In this document: positions 26,577-34,528 of the stretch, in pieces
How the letters are laid out: the number at the start of each line of letters is the position of its first letter
How positions within the stretch are numbered: position 1 is the stretch's first letter
Assembly: GCF_031191205.1 (NCBI RefSeq)
Contig: NZ_CP133470.1
Span: 999,501 to 1,063,500, forward strand
Source of the DNA: Haemophilus parainfluenzae ATCC 33392
Lineage (GTDB): Bacteria > Pseudomonadota > Gammaproteobacteria > Enterobacterales > Pasteurellaceae
Reading direction: 5' to 3'
DNA: 64,000 nt
Program-made: the position numbers and the translations under genes
Notes under the pieces: generated by a model
What the model was told of the DNA's origin: nothing
What the model saw: the letters and a program-made list of their open reading frames with translations, nothing else
Database searches by the model: none

Positions 26577-27920
26577 TTAGCAGCCCGCGAACAAATCGTT
26601 CAGCCCTTCGGCGATGGTCGGGTGGGTGAAGATTTGGTTTTTGACATAGCGGGCAGGGACGCGGAAATCGATTGCCATTTTAAACAGGTTGATGATTTCG
26701 TGCGCTTCGGCGCAGAACAGGGTTACGCCGAGGATTTCGCCGCTGTGCGCGTCTACCACGGCTTTGAGCAGGCCGTCGGTTTGGTTGAGGATTTTGGCTT
26801 TCGGAATCGCGTCGGCTTTCAGTTTCAACACTTTCACCTCGCGCCCCGATTGCTGCGCGTCGGTTTCGGTTAAGCCGATATGGGCGAGTGGCGGCTCGGT
26901 AAAGGTGGCGGTCGGGAACGGGGTGCGGTCGGCGCGGTTGCGTTTGCCGTCGCCGAAAAGCTGTTCGCGCACGATGCGGTAGTCGTCGAGCGAGATGTAG
27001 GTGAACATCGGGCTGCCCGCCACGTCGCCCATCGCCCAGATGTGGTTTTTGCCTTGCACGCGCAGATGGTCGTCAACGAGGATGAAGCCGCGCGGGTCGG
27101 TTTCGATGTCCGCGTTTGCCAAGCCCAATCCTTGCGTGTTCGGCACGCGGCCTACGCCCACCAGCACCGCGTCGGCGGTAAATTCGCCTTGCGAGGTGAT
27201 GACGCTGGTGTCCGCCGTATTGTCGCGGAACGCTTCAATTTTCACGCCTTGCAACACCTTGATGCCTTTGCTGTTTAATACGCGCAGCATTTCTTCGGCG
27301 ATGTCGCGATCTTCACGCGGCAGGAAGCGGTCGCCGCCGTCGAGAATGGTGATTTCGCTGCCGAAAGCGTGGAACATAAAGGCAAATTCCAAGCCGATGT
27401 AGCCGCCGCCGATGATGACGAGGCGGCGCGGGCGTTCGTTCAGCGCGAGCACACCGGTGCTGTCCAGTACGCGCGGGCTGTCTTCGCCCGCCACGCCCAG
27501 GCGGCGCGGGGTGGCACCGGTGTTGATGAAAATGCGTTCGGCGGTAAGGGTTTGCTCGCCGCCGTCTGGGTCAGTCAGTTTGACCGTGCGATCATCGAGA
27601 AACTCAGCGCGCGCGTTGAGCACGGTTACGCCGTCCAGATTGTCCAGTTTGGCGAAATTGGCGGCGCGCAATTTCGGAATCAGGGTGTTTTTCGCGTTCA
27701 TCGCCGCCGCAAACACAGCCGCTTTGTCGGCGTTATGCCCGCGCTGCTCGCTCTCGACAATCAGTTTTTTGCTGGGAATACAGCCGATGTTGATGCAAGT
27801 GCCGCCGTACATCTGCGCCGACTGTTCCGCCAGCACGACCTGTTGCCCGTGTTTCGCCAAATCCGCCGCCAGCGTTTTGCCCGCTTTGCCAAAGCCGATA
27901 ATAAGATTTTGTGTGTGCAT
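26577..27920 (-). CDS. rclA: RclA-like pyridine nucleotide-disulfide oxidoreductase
   Basis: A 447-residue flavoprotein. FAD site IIGFGKAGKTLAADLAKHG; redox-active disulfide GGTCINIGCIPSKK; NAD(P) site VIIGGGYIGLEFA; second FAD motif IWAMGDVAGSPMFTYISLDDYRIV; dimer-interface FTHPTIAEGLNDLF. The MYGGTCINIGC and YISLDDYRIV segments match E. coli RclA, a Cu(II) reductase protecting against hypochlorous acid. The ATG at 27920 follows GGAGAC, with a TATAAT -10 about 40 nt upstream. GC and codon use are clearly above the flanking genes, suggesting Neisseria origin. It is trapped between IS fragments and has no adjacent rclR. Confidence 0.87.
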   Translation of the reverse strand: MHTQNLIIGFGKAGKTLAADLAKHGQQVVLAEQSAQMYGGTCINIGCIPSKKLIVESEQRGHNADKAAVFAAAMNAKNTLIPKLRAANFAKLDNLDGVTVLNARAEFLDDRTVKLTDPDGGEQTLTAERIFINTGATPRRLGVAGEDSPRVLDSTGVLALNERPRRLVIIGGGYIGLEFAFMFHAFGSEITILDGGDRFLPREDRDIAEEMLRVLNSKGIKVLQGVKIEAFRDNTADTSVITSQGEFTADAVLVGVGRVPNTQGLGLANADIETDPRGFILVDDHLRVQGKNHIWAMGDVAGSPMFTYISLDDYRIVREQLFGDGKRNRADRTPFPTATFTEPPLAHIGLTETDAQQSGREVKVLKLKADAIPKAKILNQTDGLLKAVVDAHSGEILGVTLFCAEAHEIINLFKMAIDFRVPARYVKNQIFTHPTIAEGLNDLFAGC

Positions 27921-27985
27921 AATTTGTCTCCGTGAAATGATGGATTGCGCACCAATTATAGACCTTATCGATTTGTTTTTACATA

Positions 27986-28421
27986 AGACCCTTGCAAAAT
28001 CCCCCAAAAATCCCCCAAAAATCCCCTAAATTCCCACTAAGACATTTAGGGGATTTTTCATGACTACCTTCTTCCAGCAGACCGCCCAAGCCATGATTGC
28101 CAAACACATCGACCGCTTCCCACTATTGAAGTTGGATCAGGTGATTGATTGGCAACCGATCGAACAGTACCTGAATCGTCAAAAAAACCGTTACCTTCGA
28201 GACCACCGCGGTCGTCCCGCCTATCCACTGCTATCCATGTTCAAAGCCGTCCTGCTCGGACAATGGCACAGCCTCTCCGATCCCGAACTCGAACACAGCC
28301 TCATTACCCGCATCGACTTCAACCTGTTTTGCCGTTTCGACGAACTGAGCATCCCCGATTACAGCACCTTATGCCGCTACCGTAACTGGGTGGCGCAAGA
28401 CGACACCCTGTCCGAATTGCT
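27986..28421 (+). mobile_element. IS5-family (IS1106-like) left-end fragment, copy 2
   Basis: A second 5' piece of the same IS. It has a degenerate terminal repeat (AGACCCTTGCAAAA from 27986), the same leader with a TTTAGGGGATTTTTC stretch before the ATG, and transposase codons from 28060 to about 28421 (MTTFFQQTAQAM to DTLSELL), without the frameshift seen in copy 1. It is cut after about 121 codons and joined to the metallo-beta-lactamase-fold gene in a different frame. Confidence 0.85.
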
Positions 28422-28520
28422 GGTTGCCCCGCCTTTTCCGCCCACGCCGCGCCTGCTTACACGCCTGCGCCCAATCAGGTCAAACAAGTCAAAACCCAAG
28501 CTCCGGGCTATTTTCGCCAA

Positions 28521-29402
28521 ATGGTCGGCGATTTTGAAGTAACCGCGCTGTATGACGGATTTTTGTCTACCGACCCCAAATTGTTCCAACCATACAGCCA
28601 ACGCTCGCTTGATGATTTGAACAAAATACTAAACAACAATTTCCGCTTACGCGAAGCAGACGGCGGCGTGAATACCGCTGTGATTGGTTTTTTAGTGAAC
28701 ACGGGTAACAATTTGATTTTGCTGGATGTCGGTGTGGGCGGCGTGGACATCATGGGCAAAAACGCAGGACGACTGGTGGACAGCCTAAAAGCCGCAGGTT
28801 ATCGCCCCGAGCAAATCGATTTGCTGATTCCGACCCATATGCACTTTGACCACATCAGCGGACTTACGCGCAACGGCAAACGCGTTTTCCCAAACGCCAC
28901 GTTGCTATTGGCGGAGCAAGAAAAAGGCTTTTGGCTGGATAAAAACATCAACGAATTGCCCGAACCTGTACGCGGCTTGGCAACGCTGGCGCGTGAAGCC
29001 GTAGCGCCTTATGCCAAAGCAGGTAAAGTGCGTTTTTATCAGAGTGGCGAAGAAGTCGTACCCGGAATGCGCTCGCGCCCCAGCCCCGGTCATACGCCTG
29101 GGCACAATGGCATCGAGTTCACTTCAAAAGGACAAACCATGCTGGTGTGGGGCGATTTGATGCACAACCACACACTGCAAATGCTTGATCCCGAAATCGC
29201 CATTGAGTTTGACAGCGACCCCAAACAGGCACGCGCCAGCCGCCAAGCCGCGCTCAAAGATGCCGCCACACGTAAAATCTGGATAGCTGGCGCACATATG
29301 CTCTTCCCCGGCATCGGACACATCCGTGCGGAAAGCAACGGCAGCTATACTTGGGTACCGGTGGAATATACCCCGATCGAAATCGACGGCAAAGTGCAAT
29401 AA
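28521..29402 (+). CDS. MBL-fold hydrolase, 5'-truncated (signal peptide lost)
   Basis: A metallo-beta-lactamase-fold protein of 293 residues from the first ATG. Zinc motif HMHFDH, further ligands in SPGHTPGHNG and WGDLMHNH, and a late His in GAHMLFPGIGH. In the same frame upstream, with no start codon, the DNA still encodes PAFSAHAAPAYTPAPNQ, the end of a signal peptide plus the mature N-terminus, back to the IS junction near 28422. So the parent protein was exported, and this copy lost its start and most of its leader. Any product from 28521 would stay in the cytoplasm. Substrate unknown. Tagged CDS because the catalytic fold is intact; it may be a pseudogene. Confidence 0.75.
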   Translation: MVGDFEVTALYDGFLSTDPKLFQPYSQRSLDDLNKILNNNFRLREADGGVNTAVIGFLVNTGNNLILLDVGVGGVDIMGKNAGRLVDSLKAAGYRPEQIDLLIPTHMHFDHISGLTRNGKRVFPNATLLLAEQEKGFWLDKNINELPEPVRGLATLAREAVAPYAKAGKVRFYQSGEEVVPGMRSRPSPGHTPGHNGIEFTSKGQTMLVWGDLMHNHTLQMLDPEIAIEFDSDPKQARASRQAALKDAATRKIWIAGAHMLFPGIGHIRAESNGSYTWVPVEYTPIEIDGKVQ

Positions 29403-29521
29403 ATTAACAAAAACCGACCGCACTCTTCTTAGAGGAAGCCGTCAAATGACGACTTTTTTGTGTTACGGCGATTTTTCTTTATAATACGAAAAATTTTTAT
29501 GAATTAACAAAGGCAGGAATT

Positions 29522-31285
29522 ATGGCAGTAGAAGCAGCTGACGGCGATTTATTGCACGTGGTGGTGTTATTGGGGGCGGCGGTAGTTGCCGTGCCGTTAT
29601 TTAAACGTTTAGGTCTAGGCTCGATTCTGGGTTATTTGGCTGCGGGGCTGGTTATCGGACCCTTCGGATTAAAGCTCATTACCGATTCCCACGCTATTTT
29701 GCATATTGCGGAATTCGGCGTGGTGATGTTTCTGTTTTTGATCGGGCTGGAAATGAAGCCGTCGCATTTATGGAAATTGCGTAATCAGATTTTCGGCTTG
29801 GGTACCCTGCAGGTGACGATTTCCAGTCTGTTCCTTACCCTAATCGGGCTGGCTTACGGTTTTTCTTTTGTGATGTCGTTTATTTCGGCGGTAGGTTTTA
29901 CACTCACCTCCACCGCAATGGTCATGCAGATTATGGACGAACGTCATGAAATCAGCACACCGCAAGGTCAGCGCATTGTCTCCATTTTGCTGTTTGAAGA
30001 TTTGCTGATTGTGCCCATGCTGGCGATTGTAGCATTTCTAGCACCCGATAATCCCAATGCCGTTGCCGATGCCGTACCGCTATGGCAGAAAATCGGTGTT
30101 GCCGCGCTTTCTTTGGCAGCGTTGATTGCGACAGGTATTTGGCTGCTTAATCCCCTGTTTAAAATTCTGGCAAAATCCAAAGCACGCGAGGTGATGACTG
30201 CCGCCGCGCTGCTGGTGGTACTCGGTGCGGCTTATTTAATGGAGCTGGGCGGTCTGTCTATGGCGATGGGTGCGTTTCTGGCGGGAGTGCTGCTGTCGGA
30301 ATCCGACTTCCGTCATCAGCTTGAAGCGGATATCGAACCGTTCCGAGGCCTTTTGCTCGGGCTGTTTTTCTTAGCTGTCGGGATGTCGCTGGATGTGGCA
30401 ACGGTGTTCAATAACTGGAAGGTAATTCTTTCCGCCACTGTACTGATGATTATCTTGAAATGCCTTGCCATTTATGGAGTGGCGCGTTTTGCCAAAGCAA
30501 GCCATCACACCGCGATACACCGCGCCGTACTGATGTCGCAGGGCGGTGAATTCGCCTTCGTATTACTCGCCTCCGCTGCCGCACAACAGGCGATTAATGC
30601 GGAAGTGCTAGCGAATATGACGGCAATCGTGGTGCTCTCCATGATTACGACACCCTTCAGCGTTATGCTGTTCGACCGCTGTTTCAAAGAACCCCGCGCA
30701 GCTGCGGCAGTGGACGATGTGGAAGAACATGCGGGCGAACTCAACGGCAACGTGCTGATTATCGGATTCGGGCGCATGGGGCAGGTGGTCAGCCAAATGC
30801 CGCTAGCCTACGGTGCCACCATTTCCATTCTGGACAACGATCCCGACATCATCAACGTCGCACGCGAATACGGTTTCAAAGTCTATTACGGCGACGCCAC
30901 CCGCGCCGACGTGCTGCATGCCAGCGGCGTGGAACACACCGACATCGTAGCGGTATGCGTGGACGACGGAGAAAGTGCGGTCAGAATTGTGGAAAATATT
31001 CATCATATCAACCCGAACGCCAAGGTGTTCGTGCGCGCCTGGGACAGACGCAATGCGCTGGCCCTAGTGAAAGCGGAAGCGGATTTCGTAGTGCGCGAAA
31101 CCTTCTATTCTTCCATGAAAATGGGCGATGAAATCGTCAAGGCATTGGGTGCTAGCGTGCAGGAATTACGTGCCGTACACAACAAAGTACGCGACGCCGA
31201 CAAAGAACGCTTCGCTTTGGAAATTGCCGGCAAGGAATTTGAAGGGCGCAGATTACTGTTGGGGAATATAAAGAAAAATTCGTAA
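29522..31285 (+). CDS. KefB/KefC-type cation/proton antiporter
   Basis: A 587-residue CPA2-family protein. Residues 1-385 hold about 12 membrane helices with SILGYLAAGLVIGPFG, FLFLIGLEMKPSHLW and LLFEDLLIVPMLA. A RCK/TrkA-N domain follows, with NVLIIGFGRMGQVVSQ. It mediates K+ or Na+ efflux in exchange for protons, probably with nucleotide or glutathione control. RBS GGCAGGAA; a TATAAT -10 at 29480-29485. A perfect USS in the coding region (30973-30981) points to a Pasteurellaceae source, although GC is above the window average. The C-terminus (LLLGNIKKNS) may be slightly shortened by the nearby IS junction. Confidence 0.88.
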   Translation: MAVEAADGDLLHVVVLLGAAVVAVPLFKRLGLGSILGYLAAGLVIGPFGLKLITDSHAILHIAEFGVVMFLFLIGLEMKPSHLWKLRNQIFGLGTLQVTISSLFLTLIGLAYGFSFVMSFISAVGFTLTSTAMVMQIMDERHEISTPQGQRIVSILLFEDLLIVPMLAIVAFLAPDNPNAVADAVPLWQKIGVAALSLAALIATGIWLLNPLFKILAKSKAREVMTAAALLVVLGAAYLMELGGLSMAMGAFLAGVLLSESDFRHQLEADIEPFRGLLLGLFFLAVGMSLDVATVFNNWKVILSATVLMIILKCLAIYGVARFAKASHHTAIHRAVLMSQGGEFAFVLLASAAAQQAINAEVLANMTAIVVLSMITTPFSVMLFDRCFKEPRAAAAVDDVEEHAGELNGNVLIIGFGRMGQVVSQMPLAYGATISILDNDPDIINVAREYGFKVYYGDATRADVLHASGVEHTDIVAVCVDDGESAVRIVENIHHINPNAKVFVRAWDRRNALALVKAEADFVVRETFYSSMKMGDEIVKALGASVQELRAVHNKVRDADKERFALEIAGKEFEGRRLLLGNIKKNS

Positions 31286-31351
31286 AATAGAGCGCACTTT
31301 TGTAGCTACAAGCGATGGAATTTAAGCGAAAAATTGCAAAACACCGCACTT

Positions 31352-31616
31352 TTTACGCCCGGCGGCCTATTTCGAGCTGATTAAAGTGAGTGCGCAAAGC
31401 CATCTGAAGGCGATGTGTTTAAACCTGTTGAAAGCGGCCAACAGGCTAAGTGTGTCTGTTGCCGCCTAAAAGGCGGCCCGGATGCCTGATTATCGGGCGT
31501 CCGGGGATGATTAAGGGGGTATTTGGGTAAAATCAGGAGGTATTGGGGGCGGAAACAGCAGAAAACCTGTGTTTGGGTTCCGGCTGTTGGAGGAAAGGCT
31601 TTTTTGCAAAGGTCTC
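31352..31616 (+). mobile_element. IS5-family (IS1106-like) right end with transposase C-terminus
   Basis: Codons for AAYFELIKVSAQSHLKAM through LSVSVAA and a TAA at about 31468 are the C-terminus of the transposase whose 5' part lies at 25921 and 28060. One base is missing at the upstream edge (TACGCCCGGCGG). About 130 nt of typical GC-rich IS 3' leader ends in the terminal repeat TTTTGCAAAGGTCTC (31602-31616). A perfect USS (31343-31351) abuts the left junction. Confidence 0.85.
31602..31616 (-). repeat. Right terminal inverted repeat of the IS-bounded segment
   Basis: Exact 15-bp reverse complement of 25857-25871. Confidence 0.9.
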
Positions 31617-31636
31617 ACCCTATCTTTAAAACGTTT

Positions 31637-31729
31637 TTGTAACTCCCCTCTAAAATTGGCTATTTTGAGGCGTTTTGTGTGGAATGATTGCGTTCTGTAG
31701 TACGGGGTGATTTTAGGGGGGAGTTACAA
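31637..31729. mobile_element. MITE-like 93-bp element with 20-bp inverted repeats
   Basis: TTGTAACTCCCCTCTAAAAT (31637-31656) and ATTTTAGGGGGGAGTTACAA (31710-31729) pair at 19 of 20 positions around 53 bp of non-coding DNA. Both sides are flanked by TTT. It could be a miniature transposable element or a long hairpin. Only one copy is seen here. Confidence 0.55.
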
Positions 31730-31759
31730 TTTAAAGATCTCAAACAAAATTAAATAAGC

Positions 31760-31778
31760 ATAATGGATTAACAAAAAC
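31760..31778 (+). repeat. Correia-like terminal repeat (single end)
   Basis: ATAATGGATTAACAAAAAC differs at one position from the end of Neisseria Correia-type repeats (ATAGTGGATTAACAAAAAC, recalled). No matching opposite end was found. Confidence 0.45.
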
Positions 31779-31859
31779 TCACAAGATTATGTTTATAGAT
31801 GTAATGGACAAAATTTAGGCTGGAATATCTCTTAAAACTATATACTATATGCATTTGCG

Positions 31860-32011
31860 TGGATTGAAAGTGATGAATCAAAAAACTGCCCTTTTTGTGG
31901 TAAAAAATACATTAGAGAGAATGGTTAGAAATCAGGGAAACAGTAGTATAAATGCCTGACCTGTAATCAGCAGTTTTTTAGGTGGTAAACGCCTCAATAA
32001 TCAAACTTTGT
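31860..32011 (+). pseudogene. Dead transposase fragment (N-terminal zinc ribbon)
   Basis: The plus strand reads CPFCGKKYIRENG, stop, KSGKQ, stop, YKCLTCNQQF, then after a one-base frameshift LGGKRLNNQT and a stop. The paired CxxC motifs and the (F/L)GGKRLN tail are typical of short zinc-ribbon transposase N-termini. Two stops and a frameshift make it non-functional. The 458 bp from the IS end to the recombinase operon otherwise hold only the MITE-like hairpin, the Correia-like end and AT-rich DNA. Confidence 0.6.
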
Positions 32012-32074
32012 AAATTTCAAAATTTCATCTTGGGCGATGCGGAAATGATATATGAAATGTTTAGTCAATCCGGT

Positions 32075-32485
32075 TTACCGATGTTGTCTATTAACTGCAA
32101 TAAGTGGCTTATTTAGCTTATCTTCCGTCATTCCATGCATATATGCATTATATTGCCATACAATAAATTGTTGCTTATATCGCTCATTGATTTCTTCCAA
32201 TCGTTGTACCTGAGCTTTTAAATTCTTAACTTGCTTTTGCAGATAATCCATTGTTACATTTGGTTCTGGATTAGCCTTTGCCTTTTCTTTAATTTTTTGT
32301 TTTTGTTTGCTAAATGCCTCTTGTATATCTGGATAATTAGCTAGTGATTGTCTCTCAATGCTTTTAACATTCAATAATTCTGAAACTTTAGAACAAAGTA
32401 AATCCCATGTTAGTTTATCTTCCCAAGTCTTAATCATCATGATGATATCTTCTAAATTTTCTTCTGTAACAAGAATTTTTGGCAT
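32075..32485 (-). CDS. Small coiled-coil protein of the recombinase operon (TnpC/GmtX-like)
   Basis: A 136-residue charged protein. The N-terminal half carries EENLEDIIMMIKTWEDKLTWDLLCSKVSELL, and residues about 75-105 form a coiled coil (QKQVKNLKAQVQRLEEINERY). It starts 1 nt after the stop of the large recombinase and is surely co-translated with it. In Tn554-type elements a small protein (TnpC) accompanies two tyrosine recombinases; in 'gamma-mobile-trio' elements GmtX is such a partner. I infer the same accessory role, perhaps in DNA binding or orientation control. No homology search was possible. Confidence 0.7.
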   Translation of the reverse strand: MPKILVTEENLEDIIMMIKTWEDKLTWDLLCSKVSELLNVKSIERQSLANYPDIQEAFSKQKQKIKEKAKANPEPNVTMDYLQKQVKNLKAQVQRLEEINERYKQQFIVWQYNAYMHGMTEDKLNKPLIAVNRQHR

Positions 32486-32486
32486 A

Positions 32487-34526
32487 CTATAACTCCATTA
32501 GTCTATATAACTCATCGTCTAATTTAGCTGTTTCTGGTTTTTGAATATCTATATCCATTCCTTTTTCTTGTAAAGCTAATTTAACTGGAGAAGGGTCATA
32601 CTCATCAGGCATTCGTAATAACGATCCATTTGGGATTTCACTATTTTCTAAGAATTTAATTTTAGTTTTTATATGTGTTAATCTCCACCATAGGTTACTT
32701 ATCCAACGATCTGCTCCAAAAACACCTATTCTATGGTGTTCTTTCGCTTTACTTAATTGCTCTGTTAGTTGAATCTCGCGCTGTTTTAAAATTCCTAAGG
32801 AAGACTCTAAACCCTTAATACAAACAAGCTCTTTACATGTTTCACAATCACCGTGACGAGAACATGGAGACATCGCATAATCGTGTTCGCAAATGCCTAT
32901 TTCTGTTACGGTTGTTATTCCGATTCTATCTTTTCCTAAGTCTTCATAGGTAACAGGAAGATTTAAATGAATTTTATCTAATATTGAAATATCCTCCGAA
33001 ATGAGTAAATCTCGAGCCGACTCGCTTTTTTCTTCTTCTGTTCTGTGATCATAAGCTTTGTTATCTGCAACTCTAGCTCTTCCTGCCCAGTTAGCTAAAG
33101 TTAACTCATCCATTCCACCTCGTTCAGCTTTTGTGCTTAACCAATGTCTTGCATTGTGTGATGGCAATCTTATAAATTCTCCTTTGGATGTGCCTATACA
33201 ATGCTTTTCCCATAATGATGTTTTAGGGCGAGTTTCAGAATAGCAAAATCTATCATTAATTTGACTCACCGTTGGTAACACAAAAGAAAAACTTTTAGGG
33301 GAAAAATCATCATGAAATTCATTTTCTCTGAATAATAACAAAGCCTCAGAAACCTTCACGCTTTTATGTTTATCAACATAAGGCCAATTATTAAATTTTG
33401 ATGTGTATTTCTTATACAAAAATTTCCCTAGTATCTCATAAGTTATAATTCCATCGTTTTCACTTATTAAATTTTTAAACCATTTAGTATTACAGCTATT
33501 TTTGGAATCAATATCTAACACTTCAGCAATTTCACTTTTAGTCAAATGCTTTTGGTATAAAGAATGGGATGGTGCAAGCTCTTTATTGGATAACATCGAT
33601 ATATTAGGATTTTCTTCTGCAAATTTAGCAACCTCTCTAGCCAAAGAGCTTATATTTGTTAAACGTTTAACCGCTTCAACAATAATATCTTGCATACAGC
33701 TAGGAACCCATTTTAATCCCTCTTTACCATTTTTTGCTGGTATCCATCGAATACCTAATTGCTTATTTCCTAAGCTATCTTCTTCCCATTCTAAGCAATT
33801 AACAGATAAAGACATCAACTCAGAACAACGAGATGGAGCGATCATAAGTAGAGCCATAACAGCTGTATAATATTCAGTTTCTTTGTCTAAATTGGGGGCA
33901 TCATGAAAGAGTTTAGCAACCAGCATCATTTCTTCATCAGTTGGCATTTTACTGGAGCGGTATTCTTTTCCTTTTTCATCAAGCAATATCGTTAAATCTC
34001 TAGGGCGTTTATAAGGACTTTTCCATAAGGGTAGTTGAGGTGTAATTTGATTTTCTCTACAAAAATCAAATAATTTTTGAATTTGATAACCTAATTTATT
34101 GACTGATTCCGTACCTTTTTTATATTTTTTTGATACGATATTTTCTACTTCATGAATAACTAAATAATCAAGCTGAAGTATGTCAGCCTTTCCTTTAATA
34201 TTATAGAGAGCCATTTCAACTATACGTAAAGATTCAATATGTCTGGCTAAATTACGAATGGGATTTAGAGAATAAGTATAACGAATATAGGCTTTGGCAA
34301 ATTCAATGAATGGTGCAGCTAATGGCTCATATTTATAAGCTGTAGATTTAATTCTTTCTGTGGAAAAACGAACCTGAACTGGATAAATGCTGAATGTTGT
34401 TTTCCATTGGTTGTTTTCCCAGCAATCATTTCCAAAGATAGTAAGCTGATTTTTACTGAAATTAATAAATTGCTCTAAATTAGATTTAGGATTATTATCT
34501 TTAGGAGTGAAAATTAGATTGTTCAT
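32487..34526 (-). CDS. Large tyrosine recombinase with C-terminal Cys-rich domain (TnpB/GmtZ-like)
   Basis: A 679-residue integrase. Residues 1-190 are an N-terminal DNA-binding region. The catalytic domain (about 195-500) contains an Arg in APSRCSELMSL, a Lys in WIPAKNGKEG, the HxxR box in SHNARHW, a Trp in LANWAGRAR and the nucleophile Tyr in NKAYDH. A Cys/His cluster follows (CEHDYAMSPCSRHGDCETCKELVC) and probably binds zinc, then a coiled stretch. This is the form of the large recombinase in Tn554-like and gamma-mobile-trio elements. It starts 2 nt after the preceding recombinase stop and is AT-rich compared with the core. Confidence 0.82.
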   Translation of the reverse strand: MNNLIFTPKDNNPKSNLEQFINFSKNQLTIFGNDCWENNQWKTTFSIYPVQVRFSTERIKSTAYKYEPLAAPFIEFAKAYIRYTYSLNPIRNLARHIESLRIVEMALYNIKGKADILQLDYLVIHEVENIVSKKYKKGTESVNKLGYQIQKLFDFCRENQITPQLPLWKSPYKRPRDLTILLDEKGKEYRSSKMPTDEEMMLVAKLFHDAPNLDKETEYYTAVMALLMIAPSRCSELMSLSVNCLEWEEDSLGNKQLGIRWIPAKNGKEGLKWVPSCMQDIIVEAVKRLTNISSLAREVAKFAEENPNISMLSNKELAPSHSLYQKHLTKSEIAEVLDIDSKNSCNTKWFKNLISENDGIITYEILGKFLYKKYTSKFNNWPYVDKHKSVKVSEALLLFRENEFHDDFSPKSFSFVLPTVSQINDRFCYSETRPKTSLWEKHCIGTSKGEFIRLPSHNARHWLSTKAERGGMDELTLANWAGRARVADNKAYDHRTEEEKSESARDLLISEDISILDKIHLNLPVTYEDLGKDRIGITTVTEIGICEHDYAMSPCSRHGDCETCKELVCIKGLESSLGILKQREIQLTEQLSKAKEHHRIGVFGADRWISNLWWRLTHIKTKIKFLENSEIPNGSLLRMPDEYDPSPVKLALQEKGMDIDIQKPETAKLDDELYRLMEL

Positions 34527-34528
34527 AA

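Noticed and set aside
26124..26873. A 249-residue open frame across the IS/rclA junction, as a fusion gene
   Set aside because: Its first part is the frameshifted transposase and its second part is antisense to rclA; there is no start signal and the join is an accident of the IS breakpoint.
26880..28029. Long plus-strand open frames opposite the RclA-like gene
   Set aside because: They are antisense shadows of a GC-rich gene; their translations are low-complexity and lack any motif, while the minus frame has a complete flavoprotein.
28060..29402. Translational fusion of the IS transposase fragment to the MBL-fold protein
   Set aside because: The transposase frame and the MBL frame differ; the transposase frame stops at about 28542 without joining the hydrolase.
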